64,000 nucleotides of DNA from contig CAZXQO010000001.1 of assembly GCA_964643075.1 (NCBI GenBank), positions 124,001 to 188,000 of the forward strand. The letters are read 5' to 3'. Positions 8,252 to 15,266 of this stretch are shown here, piece after piece. The notes below the pieces were generated by a model. That model saw only the letters and a list, made by a program, of their open reading frames with translations, was not told where the DNA came from and did not search any database. The number at the start of each line of letters is the position of its first letter. Position 1 is the stretch's first letter. Source of the DNA: Desulfocucumis sp964643075. GTDB taxonomy: Bacteria > Bacillota > Desulfotomaculia > Desulfotomaculales > Desulfocucumaceae. Made by a program: the position numbers and the translations under genes.

Positions 8252-8584
8252 ATGGACGAAAAATCAAATAACGACGCCGTTTACATGCTTGCGGCACTGA
8301 TCGAAATTTACCGGGGTATGAATGTTTTTCTCCCGGAGTTCGACCCCACAATGGAAAAAAACTTATTATTGGATGTTTTTTCATCAGCCATCAGCTTCGC
8401 CCAAGCGGATGAGTCCCGCCAGATTCTAAGCGAGGAGATTAACAAATGCGCCAGGGTAGGCGCTACGGTAAAGGAGCAGATGGAACTGGCCGGAACCCAG
8501 CACCAGGACGTACTTTATGCCAAGATGGTGGCGGCCGCACACCTGATCAAGCTGATGAACCCCGGAAACGTTAAATTTTCCTGA
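8252..8584 (+). CDS. Hypothetical small helical protein
   Basis: A 110-residue cytoplasmic protein with no recognised domain, signal peptide or membrane segment. It starts at an ATG with AAGGAGATGCAACC just upstream, a strong ribosome site, and ends directly before a 12-bp hairpin terminator, so it looks like a real single-gene unit. Composition is helical and acidic. The segments AALIEIYRGMNVFLPEF and ISFAQADESRQILSEEI are the most distinctive. It is transcribed divergently from trpB. I do not recognise the family. Confidence 0.7.
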   Translation: MDEKSNNDAVYMLAALIEIYRGMNVFLPEFDPTMEKNLLLDVFSSAISFAQADESRQILSEEINKCARVGATVKEQMELAGTQHQDVLYAKMVAAAHLIKLMNPGNVKFS

Positions 8585-8590
8585 TTTTAT

Positions 8591-8621
8591 GTAAGGTCAC
8601 TACTACAGGTAGTGACCTTAC
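8591..8621 (+). terminator. Rho-independent terminator
   Basis: A 12-bp perfect stem (GTAAGGTCACTA 8591-8602 with 8610-8621), 7-nt loop, then CAATTTAATTTAA. It follows the hypothetical gene by 6 bp. Confidence 0.75.
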
Positions 8622-8711
8622 AATTTAATTTAACGTACAGATTATACCGGCCAGGAATATTATAAATACCGGGAAGAGTTCTTGATAATATTTTTCCCGG
8701 GAGGTGCTACC

Positions 8712-9350
8712 ATGTCGGGCAATAATCTAACCGTCCAAATAGTGGAGAAAAGCATAAAGCAAGGCTATATGAATATTGTTTACCCCCAGGTGGCCGGACT
8801 TCCTGACGAAGAGGTGCAGGAACAAATAAACCGGCTGATAGAGGAGCAGGTCTACAAATTGATCGCCAAACAAAAGCAGTGGCCGGATTCAGCCGGACTG
8901 ACCATTGCCGAAATGATCGGCACCTATAAAATAGAGGTAAACAAAAACGGTATATTGAGCATAAGATTTGAAAACTATACTTTCCCCGAACACGCCGCTC
9001 ACGGCCTTACCATGGTCAGTTCCATCACCTTGGATCTGGCCACCGGTAAGGTATATACTCTGCGGAATCTCTTTCAGCCCGGCACCGGCTTTTTAATTAC
9101 CCTCAATAAAATGATCGCGGAACAGTTTAAAGAAAGAAATCTCCCTATGCTCAAGGAATTCAATGGTATAACAATCCAACAGGATTACTACCTTACCAAC
9201 AATGCCCTGGTCATTTACTTTCAGGCTTATGAATACACCCCTGGTTACGTGGGTATACCCGAATTTGAAATCCCTTACCGTAAAATCATAAATATCATTA
9301 ACGAGCAGGGACCCATAGGAAAGCTTTTGTCGGACAGGAGCATAAGTTAG
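8712..9350 (+). CDS. DUF4163/DUF3298 (RsiV-like) domain protein
   Basis: A 212-residue protein resembling the C-terminal ligand-binding part of RsiV-type proteins. It has a YPQVAGLPDEEVQEQINRLI start, a LTMVSSITLDLATGKVYTLRNLF centre and a YTPGYVGIPEFEIPY end, typical of DUF4163 followed by DUF3298. RsiV of Bacillus is an anti-sigma factor that binds lysozyme, but this copy has no membrane segment, signal peptide or anti-sigma domain, so its role is open. I chose the ATG at 8712 because GGGAGGTG lies 5 nt upstream; an upstream in-frame ATG at 8682 would place that ribosome site inside the gene. It appears monocistronic. Confidence 0.75.
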   Translation: MSGNNLTVQIVEKSIKQGYMNIVYPQVAGLPDEEVQEQINRLIEEQVYKLIAKQKQWPDSAGLTIAEMIGTYKIEVNKNGILSIRFENYTFPEHAAHGLTMVSSITLDLATGKVYTLRNLFQPGTGFLITLNKMIAEQFKERNLPMLKEFNGITIQQDYYLTNNALVIYFQAYEYTPGYVGIPEFEIPYRKIINIINEQGPIGKLLSDRSIS

Positions 9351-9400
9351 GAACATTCCTTTGTGAATATTTTTCAAAGTAAAGAATTAGTCAAACACTA

Positions 9401-9416
9401 GAGGGTGTGTCCCCTT
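9401..9416. repeat. Half of the REP-like GGTGTGTCCCC motif
   Basis: GAGGGTGTGTCCCCTT matches one arm of the dispersed hairpin repeats at 5708-5736, 61800-61830 and 63613-63677. The partner arm is missing here, so this is a decayed copy. Confidence 0.4.
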
Positions 9417-9449
9417 TTCACCATAAACTGCTATGTCAACATTTTCCGC

Positions 9450-9478
9450 TTGATTCGCCCTCCTGCCTGCTGTAAACT
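9450..9478 (+). promoter_or_regulatory. Promoter of the 6S-like RNA
   Basis: TTGATT (9450-9455), a 17-nt spacer and TAAACT (9473-9478) form a plausible sigma-A promoter. No open reading frame begins downstream before the terminator at 9686, which supports a non-coding transcript. Confidence 0.55.
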
Positions 9479-9494
9479 ACATAATGTGCCTGAG

Positions 9495-9682
9495 AGTTAA
9501 AATTCCTGCATTGTGCGTGACCTTGTTAGTTTTTAACCACATTGACAGCAAGGGAACTCTGGTCTGACAGCCTATGCCGGGCCTTCACGGAAAGGAAGGC
9601 AGATGGTTGTCAGCCTGGTACCCATTTATTTGGGAGTGGGTTTTAAAAAACAATAAGTTTTAACGGCAACGCGGGATTGATA
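9495..9682 (+). ncRNA. Probable 6S-like regulatory RNA
   Basis: A region of about 190 nt folds into one long rod. The outer stem is CCTGCATTG (9504-9512) with CAACGCGGG (9667-9675). A closing stem joins 9521-9540 (ending TTTTTAACCAC) with 9636-9657 (GTGGGTTTTAAAAAAC...). Then come a large internal bubble of about 22 nt per side, and an upper stem CTGACAGCC (9564-9572) with GGTTGTCAG (9605-9613), capped by GCCTTC/GAAGGC. A rod with a central open bubble and a length near 180-190 nt is the hallmark of 6S RNA, which mimics an open promoter and sequesters RNA polymerase. It has its own promoter and terminator and no coding potential. I folded it by eye, so the family call is tentative; another structured small RNA is possible. 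Confidence 0.5.
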
Positions 9683-9685
9683 TTA

Positions 9686-9709
9686 AGCCCCGGACTTTTG
9701 TCCGGGGCT
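9686..9709 (+). terminator. Terminator of the 6S-like RNA
   Basis: A GC-rich 10-bp stem (AGCCCCGGAC 9686-9695 with GTCCGGGGCT 9700-9709) with a TTTT loop, followed by a T-rich stretch. Between here and 9912 I see only a hairpin at 9754-9782 and the next gene's promoter region. Confidence 0.8.
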
Positions 9710-9911
9710 CATGTTTATTTGCCCCTTTTAATGGCCAAACCATAAAAAATGTCGGCGAACTGCATGATTGTGAATCATTCGCCTAGCTATTCGGCCCCCT
9801 TGTAGTTATGTGAAACAATAGACGACCATTAATGATAATTTAACGGGAACTGTTTTGTGTTTTAGTAAAGGGAGAATATAATAAAATCAAATAACAAAGG
9901 GGGATATTAAA

Positions 9912-10085
9912 ATGCCTAATCTGAAAGATGTTTTTGTTAAATATTTTGAAGAACCATTCCTCAAAGCCGAACTACACAGAGCCGATGTCAGCAGAACGTC
10001 CGGTGAAAGAAAGGGATATCAGGAGGAATTATCAATAAACCTGGCTAAAAACCACAGGGCTTTTAAAACATGGGTCACCAAATAA
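9912..10085 (+). CDS. Small hypothetical protein, 57 residues
   Basis: An ATG preceded by AAAGGGGG opens a 57-codon frame that begins MPNLKDVFVKYFEEPFLKAE, continues LHRADVSRTSGERKGYQEEL and ends NLAKNHRAFKTWVTK. It is charged, with no signal peptide or membrane span. The strong ribosome site, the position after a promoter-like AT-rich region and codon use like its neighbours support a real gene. No family is recognised. The 9-codon frame at 10135 follows 50 bp later and could belong to the same transcript. Confidence 0.6.
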   Translation: MPNLKDVFVKYFEEPFLKAELHRADVSRTSGERKGYQEELSINLAKNHRAFKTWVTK

Positions 10086-10134
10086 CAAAAGATTGGCGAG
10101 ATTATCCACAGACTCCGCTAAAAGGAGGTCAAAA

Positions 10135-10164
10135 ATGATCAAAACAAAGGATACCAGTATATGA
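10135..10164 (+). CDS. Possible 9-codon micro-ORF
   Basis: A near-perfect ribosome site (AAAGGAGGTC, 6 nt before the ATG) precedes a nine-residue frame MIKTKDTSI that stops 1 nt before a terminator stem. The site is far stronger than chance suggests, but the peptide is very short. It may be a remnant of a deleted gene or a leader peptide. Confidence 0.3.
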   Translation: MIKTKDTSI

Positions 10165-10165
10165 G

Positions 10166-10188
10166 CCCCTGCCTTCTGCCGGCAGGGG
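10166..10188 (+). terminator. Rho-independent terminator
   Basis: CCCCTGCC (10166-10173) pairs with GGCAGGGG (10181-10188) and is followed by TTTATTTATT. It ends the transcript of the 57-residue gene and the micro-ORF. Confidence 0.85.
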
Positions 10189-10317
10189 TTTATTTATTCC
10201 CCTGCTCATCGTCTATCATATAAAATATACCGACTTTTCCGGAAAAGAGGAATATTAAGGATATATGCTGAAAATGATTTATCATGAAAAAACTATCGCA
10301 CAGAAAGGTAATCCGAC

Positions 10318-11532
10318 ATGAAAATAAACAAAAAGGCACTGGCCCTGCTGGGAACCGGGCACGCCCTAACGGACATCAACCAGGGCGCCCTGCCCATGAT
10401 ACTGGCATTTATCCAGCCCGTATTTGCCCTGAGCCAACTTCAGGTAGGGATTGTGATGCTGGCATTCAACCTTAGTTCCTCAGTAATTCAACCGGTTTTC
10501 GGTATTTTCAGCGACCGCTTTAACGCCGCCTGGTTGGTTCCCCTGGGCTGCCTGACAGCCGGGATGGGGATGGCTCTCACGGGGTACAGCAGCAACTATC
10601 CAATATTGCTACTTATGGCGCTCATAAGTGGCCTGGGCGTGGCCGCCTACCACCCGGAAGGCTCTAAATTCGCCCGTCTTGTTAGCGGTCCCCGCAAGGC
10701 CTCGGGTATGTCCATCTTTTCCGTGGGAGGAAACCTCGGCTTCGCTCTGGGTCCATTGCTGGCCACATTTTTCTACGGTCTGGCCGGACTAAAGGGGACG
10801 GCAGGCTTCCTGCTTCTTAACGGCGTAATGACCATAGTACTCTGGTCTTCCCTGGCGACTTTTACAGGCAAAAGGCAAAGCTCTGAAACTATAAAGGCCC
10901 CCTCAGCAGCAAAAACCGAAAATCAATCCCGGATAAATTACAGAAAAGTAATAATCCCTCTGTCTTTGCTACTGGTAGTGGTGATCATGCGCTCCTGGGT
11001 GCACTTCGGCATAGTCACCTTTCTGCCACAATATTATGTCCACAATCTACATGCAAGTGAAGTATACGCTGCTTCCCTTATATCTCTATTCCTACTGGCT
11101 GGCGCGCTGGGCACCATCGCCGGGGGGCCCGCCGCCGACCGCTGGGGGCTAAAAAAAATAATAGTCGGCTCCATGGCCTTGTTGATACCACTGTTGCTTC
11201 TGTTCGTTAGTGTCAGCGGCGTGTGGGTGACCGTAGTATTGGCCCTACTCGGCTTCACTATAATATCCACCTTCGCAATTACTGTGGTTTTCGGGCAGGA
11301 ACTGTTGCCCGAAAACGTAGGACTGGCATCCGGTCTGATGCTTGGCTTTGCCGTGGGCATGGGGGGCGTCGGGACCACGCTGCTGGGCTGGGTGGCGGAC
11401 CATTGGGGGCTTCCGGCAGTTTTTCACACCATGATTATTTTCCCCGCCATCGGTCTGCTTACAGCTCTTTTTTTACCCGGGAAAGACAAACTGCCTGGAC
11501 AGGCCGCGCAAACGGAGCAAGCAGGGACTTAG
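10318..11532 (+). CDS. MFS transporter, fosmidomycin-resistance (Fsr) family
   Basis: A 404-residue, 12-span major facilitator. The N-terminus GHALTDINQGALPMILAFIQ and the following QPVFGIFSDR (the loop 2-3 motif) are characteristic of the Fsr subfamily, whose members export fosmidomycin and related compounds by proton antiport. Two six-helix halves are separated by a charged loop near residue 200 (KRQSSETIKAPSAAKTEN). Start at the ATG following AGAAAGG. It is monocistronic, and its stop codon sits inside the terminator. The natural substrate is unknown. Confidence 0.88.
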   Translation: MKINKKALALLGTGHALTDINQGALPMILAFIQPVFALSQLQVGIVMLAFNLSSSVIQPVFGIFSDRFNAAWLVPLGCLTAGMGMALTGYSSNYPILLLMALISGLGVAAYHPEGSKFARLVSGPRKASGMSIFSVGGNLGFALGPLLATFFYGLAGLKGTAGFLLLNGVMTIVLWSSLATFTGKRQSSETIKAPSAAKTENQSRINYRKVIIPLSLLLVVVIMRSWVHFGIVTFLPQYYVHNLHASEVYAASLISLFLLAGALGTIAGGPAADRWGLKKIIVGSMALLIPLLLLFVSVSGVWVTVVLALLGFTIISTFAITVVFGQELLPENVGLASGLMLGFAVGMGGVGTTLLGWVADHWGLPAVFHTMIIFPAIGLLTALFLPGKDKLPGQAAQTEQAGT

Positions 11533-11546
11533 TCCCTGCTTATTTT
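11521..11546 (+). terminator. Terminator overlapping the MFS stop codon
   Basis: An 8-bp stem (GCAGGGAC 11521-11528 with GTCCCTGC 11532-11539) is followed by TTATTTT. The TAG stop codon (11530-11532) lies in the 3-nt loop and the first base of the 3' arm, so the last codons form half of the hairpin. Confidence 0.8.
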
Positions 11547-11585
11547 AGCTGCTGAGGAGGAACACAAATAAACAAACCCGCTCAA

Positions 11586-12311
11586 TTAAACAGCAGAGTC
11601 TGATAACGGTGCTAACTGCGGGTCGAGCAATAAAACGGCCAGAGCTATTATAAGTTTTCTCCTTTTTTCTACTACCTTTCGGCTAAGGCCGGTAGATTTG
11701 CACAACTCCTTAACAGGTAGCTGCCCGCAGTTCATCAGGTAATCCGCCATTTTTGTATCCATAACCAGAGAATGCGCTGCCTGGTGCAAAGATTGAAGCT
11801 TCTCCCGCTGCCTTGGAACAATACCAGGCAATTCATGAATATCAATATTGAACCTGCATAATTTTTGCTTGTACTGATCAACCATGAAGGACAGGTTTTC
11901 CCCGGCCCTGGCCTCGGAATAAATTTTCATGGATTGAGCGATAACTTCTGGGACCTGCTCTCCTTCCGACTCCAGCGATGTTACCAGGGTCTCGTTTTCA
12001 ACCCTGGACTGGCTTCTAAAATAATCGATAAGACGCCGCTTAATCACCGTGAAGCAAAAGGTGGTAAATTTTACTCCAGCGCTAATGTCATAGCTGCTGA
12101 TAGCCTCATTCAGAGCAATTAAACCAACGCTAAGCTCCTCATCGTTTTCCCAGGCCAGGCATCTGTTGCATTCCCGGGCACAAACACCTGCCACATATTT
12201 GCGATATCTTCTGATAAGCTTCTCCCGGGCCGGTTCATCTCCATGCTGAGCCCGTAAAAACAGTTGTCTCATCTTTGATGTCATATAATCATCCCCGCAG
12301 TAAAATCTCAT
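11586..12311 (-). CDS. sigI: RNA polymerase sigma factor, SigI family
   Basis: A 241-residue sigma-70 family factor. Region 2 is recognised in NDEELSVGLIALNEAISSYD, then FTTFCFTVIKRRLIDYFRSQ, which is diagnostic of SigI. The C-terminal helix-turn-helix (PVKELCKSTGLSRKVVEKRRK, then LIIALAVLL) is the SigI-specific DNA-binding region. SigI factors respond to heat, wall stress or extracellular polysaccharide and normally have the membrane anti-sigma RsgI encoded just downstream. Here the next gene downstream is convergent and no RsgI is present, so this copy is an orphan. ATG at 12311 is supported by AAAGG 7 nt upstream. Confidence 0.88.
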   Translation of the reverse strand: MRFYCGDDYMTSKMRQLFLRAQHGDEPAREKLIRRYRKYVAGVCARECNRCLAWENDEELSVGLIALNEAISSYDISAGVKFTTFCFTVIKRRLIDYFRSQSRVENETLVTSLESEGEQVPEVIAQSMKIYSEARAGENLSFMVDQYKQKLCRFNIDIHELPGIVPRQREKLQSLHQAAHSLVMDTKMADYLMNCGQLPVKELCKSTGLSRKVVEKRRKLIIALAVLLLDPQLAPLSDSAV

Positions 12312-12494
12312 GAGGCAACCTTTGAATAGTTTTTCATGTGTTTACAATATATCACATTCCTTTAAAATATTTAGTCTGTAATAACTGGCAGGCTCGCCAT
12401 CTCCTGCCTTACCAGATCATACCACCTTCCCCACCCCCAAAAACACACCTTTTTTACACGAATAATTAACAGAGCCGGAAAACCAAATCTGTTT

Positions 12495-12645
12495 CCCGGC
12501 AAACATGGCCGAATTTCCGTCAGGAATACGGGGGACTAAGAAATTTGGGGTGAATACGGACCTGTCCGGGAGGTGAACAGACATTGTCCGTTAGGGTACC
12601 CTCGACCCGAACCCGTCAACTAACCCCGGAGGCCCAGGGAGGGAA
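12495..12645 (+). promoter_or_regulatory. ydaO/yuaA riboswitch (cyclic di-AMP)
   Basis: The conserved elements occur in the right order: GGCCGAATTTCCGTCAGG (from 12507), ACGGGGGACTAAGAAATTTG then GGGTGAATACGG (from 12528), a variable hairpin, then TAGGGTACCCTCGACCCGAA, CCCGTCAACTAACCCCGGAG and GC. These match the ydaO consensus, including CCGUCAGG, GGGGUGAAU and CCCGUCARCUAACCYCGNAGGC. Binding of c-di-AMP generally switches expression off. It directly precedes the LysM/SleB hydrolase gene, a classical target. Confidence 0.93.
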
Positions 12646-12653
12646 CAAATTAC

Positions 12654-13301
12654 ATGTTTTTGAGGCGCCTTCAAGCTTGTTTGCTTTTACTGGTGTTATT
12701 TTTCACGTGCCCTTTGTATGCTGCCGCAGCGGACGGCAGCCTGCCCGGAGAACAGATTAAATATACCGTTGTACCAGGAGATAATCTTTACAACATTGGC
12801 AAGGAGTATGGCCTGGTGTCTTCCGATTTAATTAAGGCCAACAGGCTGGAAAATACAATAATTCATGCCGGTCAGATACTTTTGATTCCTGTAAAATCAG
12901 ATAGAACCTCTCAGGTTTCCCGTGGGGGAAACAGATTTACCGCTGATGAAATAAATCTGCTGGCCCGTTTGATTGAGGCCGAAGCCGCTTCAGAGTCCTA
13001 TCTGGCCAAGGTGGCGGTGGGAGCGGTGGTGCTTAACCGGGTTCAAAGCCCTATATTCCCAGACTCCATATCCAAGGTGATTAACCAGTCAAATAATGGC
13101 ACCTACCAATTCTCACCTGTATATAACGGTAGCATTAACAGGCTTGCCCGAGATGATTCAGTAAGAGCTGCCCGGGAGGCACTGAACGGGTCTGACCCCA
13201 CCAGGGGAGCATTGTTTTTCTTTACTTCAGGGGCTGCCGACAGACACCTGAAATCTCGAACAGTAAGCAGAATTATTGGCAATTTAACCTTTGCATTATA
13301 G
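12654..13301 (+). CDS. LysM cell-wall hydrolase, SleB (Hydrolase_2) family
   Basis: A 215-residue exported protein. It has a signal peptide (residues 1-26, cleavage after YAAAA), one LysM peptidoglycan-binding domain (YTVVPGDNLYNIGKEYG to IHAGQILLIPV, about 37-80) and a C-terminal Hydrolase_2 domain starting FTADEINLLARLIEAEAASE. The glutamate in LIEAEA is the expected catalytic acid. Relatives include the spore cortex lytic transglycosylase SleB and vegetative YkvT. The upstream c-di-AMP riboswitch ties it to osmotic/turgor control, as for other LysM hydrolases. GGGAGGGAAC just upstream serves as the ribosome site. It is monocistronic, with its own terminator. Confidence 0.9.
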   Translation: MFLRRLQACLLLLVLFFTCPLYAAAADGSLPGEQIKYTVVPGDNLYNIGKEYGLVSSDLIKANRLENTIIHAGQILLIPVKSDRTSQVSRGGNRFTADEINLLARLIEAEAASESYLAKVAVGAVVLNRVQSPIFPDSISKVINQSNNGTYQFSPVYNGSINRLARDDSVRAAREALNGSDPTRGALFFFTSGAADRHLKSRTVSRIIGNLTFAL

Positions 13302-13310
13302 AAATAATTC

Positions 13311-13340
13311 AAGGAACTCAACTATGAGTTCCTTTTTTGT
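13311..13340 (+). terminator. Rho-independent terminator
   Basis: A 10-bp stem AAGGAACTCA/TGAGTTCCTT (13311-13320 with 13325-13334), 4-nt loop, then TTTTGTTT. Confidence 0.88.
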
Positions 13341-13364
13341 TTATAAATGATCATCACCTGTACG

Positions 13365-13584
13365 CCAGATTTTCGCCGGCCACCACGCTGTTCCTGAAGA
13401 TCCCAGCACTGGCAGCGCTAACGGCTGCTATATTTACAAAACGTTGAACTAAAATTATCAGGCGGATGCAAGAATCGATATTTCCAAAGCCAAAAAAGAA
13501 TTAGGATATAACCCTATGCCTCCTGAAGAAGCAATCAAAGAAACGTTTATCTATTTAAAAAAGGTAAGCCGGGCAAATAACTAA
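13365..13584 (+). pseudogene. Remnant of an NAD-dependent sugar epimerase/dihydroflavonol reductase-like gene
   Basis: The last 42 codons (13459-13584) read QADARIDISKAKKELGYNP, then MPPEEAIKETFIYLKKVSRA and NN, followed by a stop. This is the typical C-terminus of extended SDR epimerases of the hopanoid-associated or dihydroflavonol reductase type. The preceding frame (about 13365-13446, ending LFLKIPALAALTAAIFTKR) may be the earlier part, broken by a stop. No start or Rossmann domain remains. Confidence 0.6.
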
Positions 13585-13716
13585 TCCGGATATCTTTTCT
13601 AACATGTTTCTCCATCATTTTAAATTACTATTCACATAGTATATCTGCTCCCATATCCTGTGTATGAAACAGATGTCACGCTGTCCGACTGACTGTTCCA
13701 GTTCAAGGCAGTAATT

Positions 13717-13785
13717 AAAAGCCCGGTAGAATCCGGGCTTTTAATATAAAACGCAACCCTAATATCCGGGGTTGCGTTTTATATT
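13717..13785. terminator. Two adjacent strong hairpins
   Basis: The first is AAAAGCCCGG/CCGGGCTTTT (13717-13726 with 13733-13742). The second begins at the next base and has a perfect 17-bp stem (13743-13759 with 13769-13785). Both can terminate in either direction. They insulate the epimerase remnant from the diguanylate cyclase gene. Between here and 13944 I see only the inverted repeat CTAGACAA/TTGTCTAG (about 13865 and 13921) in the leader. Confidence 0.75.
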
Positions 13786-13943
13786 GCGAAGGATTTTGTT
13801 TTAGCCTCTACTGTGTTATGGCTGCCCCCCATACCGGTTTACACCTAGTGATCAGTCAGTTTGCCTAGACAAGGATAACCTGTATCGTTTGTCGAAACAG
13901 GTATTAATTTCAGTTTTTTCTTTGTCTAGAACGGGGGAATAGT

Positions 13944-15170
13944 ATGAGCCCTGCCATAACCCGTAAAATTGTATCATTGTCTTTGCCTTTGGGTATTGCC
14001 GCCTTGGCCTGGATATTTTTTTTAAGGTTGAATACTGCTTCTGCTTCACTTATTGCAGCATTGAATTATTTACCGTACTTAATCTTTTTTGTAGGTTTTA
14101 TTCTAGGCTACTGGTTCAACCGCAGCGGTATTTTTTTTACTATGGCTATTCTTCTGCTGTGCCACCTGTGGAAAGTTAATTACTTTCCGTCTCCCGGCGG
14201 TGTTCTTGACCCGGTCAAGATTTATAATTTCGTCTGTTTTCTGTTGCCTGTGAACATACTGCTTTTTTCACTGCTCAAGGAGCGCGGTATATTGACCGCC
14301 GGTGGAAGGAACCGGGCAGTTATGATTTTATTGCAGCTAATATTTATAGCGGCGGCGACTTCACCAGGAGGAGAAGACATTGCCGGTCTATTCACCCGGA
14401 ATATTGTTTCACCGGGATTGCTTGGTGCTACCCCTATCACCCAGCCGGCCTTGCTGGTCTTTTTAATTGCTTTGGTGGCCCTAATGACCGGTCATCTCTC
14501 AGGCCGGGTTTCCATGGCGGGATATTATGCCGGTGTGTTGATCACAGTTTTTGCAGCTATATATTACAGGGATCAGCACATGTCCTGGCCTGTATTTTTC
14601 TCGGCATCGGGAATAATGCTGCTGGTGGCAGTAATCCAAGATTCATACAGCAAAGCCTACCTGGACGAACTTACGGAACTGCCTGGCCGCCGGGCTCTAA
14701 AGGAGGATCTTCTAAAACTGGATGGCAGTTATGCCATCGCCATGCTGGATATAGATTTTTTCAAAAAGTTCAATGATACCTACGGGCATGACGTTGGAGA
14801 CCAGGTTCTGAAGCTGGTAGCTTCTATAATTAAAAAAGTGGGCGGCGGTGGAAAAGCCTACCGATACGGTGGAGAGGAGTTTACCATACTATTTCCCGGG
14901 AAAAGGATGGACGGAGTAGTGCCTCATCTGGAGGAACTGCGGGAGACAATCGCTAAAAGGGCGTTCACCCCGAGGGGAAAGGACCGGCCCTCAAAAAAGC
15001 CTGATGAAGTCAGGCCCGGCAGGAAATCCGTAAAAAAGCTTTTTATAACCGTAAGTATCGGTGTGTCCGCAAGAAGCGAGCAGCATAAGACCGCCGATGA
15101 GGTTGTCAGGGCTGCTGATGCCTCACTTTACAAAGCTAAGAAAAATGGCAGGAACCAGGTAAGCTGTTAA
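13944..15170 (+). CDS. Membrane-bound diguanylate cyclase (GGDEF)
   Basis: A 408-residue protein with six to eight N-terminal membrane spans (residues 1-230) and a C-terminal GGDEF domain beginning DELTELPGRRALKEDLL. The active-site motif is GGEEF (in AYRYGGEEFTILFPG), with the upstream metal-binding D in MLDIDFFKKFNDTYGHDVGD, so the enzyme should make c-di-GMP from two GTP. No RxxD inhibitory site precedes the motif. An unusual basic insert (TPRGKDRPSKKPDEVRPGRK) sits before the last strand (FITVSIGVS). The start ATG follows ACGGGGGAATAGT. It converges on the nucleotide cyclase gene, about 95 bp away. Confidence 0.9.
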   Translation: MSPAITRKIVSLSLPLGIAALAWIFFLRLNTASASLIAALNYLPYLIFFVGFILGYWFNRSGIFFTMAILLLCHLWKVNYFPSPGGVLDPVKIYNFVCFLLPVNILLFSLLKERGILTAGGRNRAVMILLQLIFIAAATSPGGEDIAGLFTRNIVSPGLLGATPITQPALLVFLIALVALMTGHLSGRVSMAGYYAGVLITVFAAIYYRDQHMSWPVFFSASGIMLLVAVIQDSYSKAYLDELTELPGRRALKEDLLKLDGSYAIAMLDIDFFKKFNDTYGHDVGDQVLKLVASIIKKVGGGGKAYRYGGEEFTILFPGKRMDGVVPHLEELRETIAKRAFTPRGKDRPSKKPDEVRPGRKSVKKLFITVSIGVSARSEQHKTADEVVRAADASLYKAKKNGRNQVSC

Positions 15171-15266
15171 TCCAGACTGACACTTTCTCCCTGCCTAAGG
15201 TTGACTGGCATTTTAAATGCTTGCTTCCATCCTGACGAAGCTAGCTATGGTTATAGATCATATATT

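Noticed and set aside
8682..8711. Upstream ATG as the start of the DUF3298-like gene
   Set aside because: It would place the strong GGGAGGTG ribosome site inside the coding sequence; the ATG at 8712 fits better.
9754..9782. tRNA-like hairpin with a GTG in the loop
   Set aside because: The stem GGCGA...TCGCC with ATGATT-GTG-AATCAT recalls a tRNA-His anticodon arm, but there is no D-arm, T-arm or acceptor stem.
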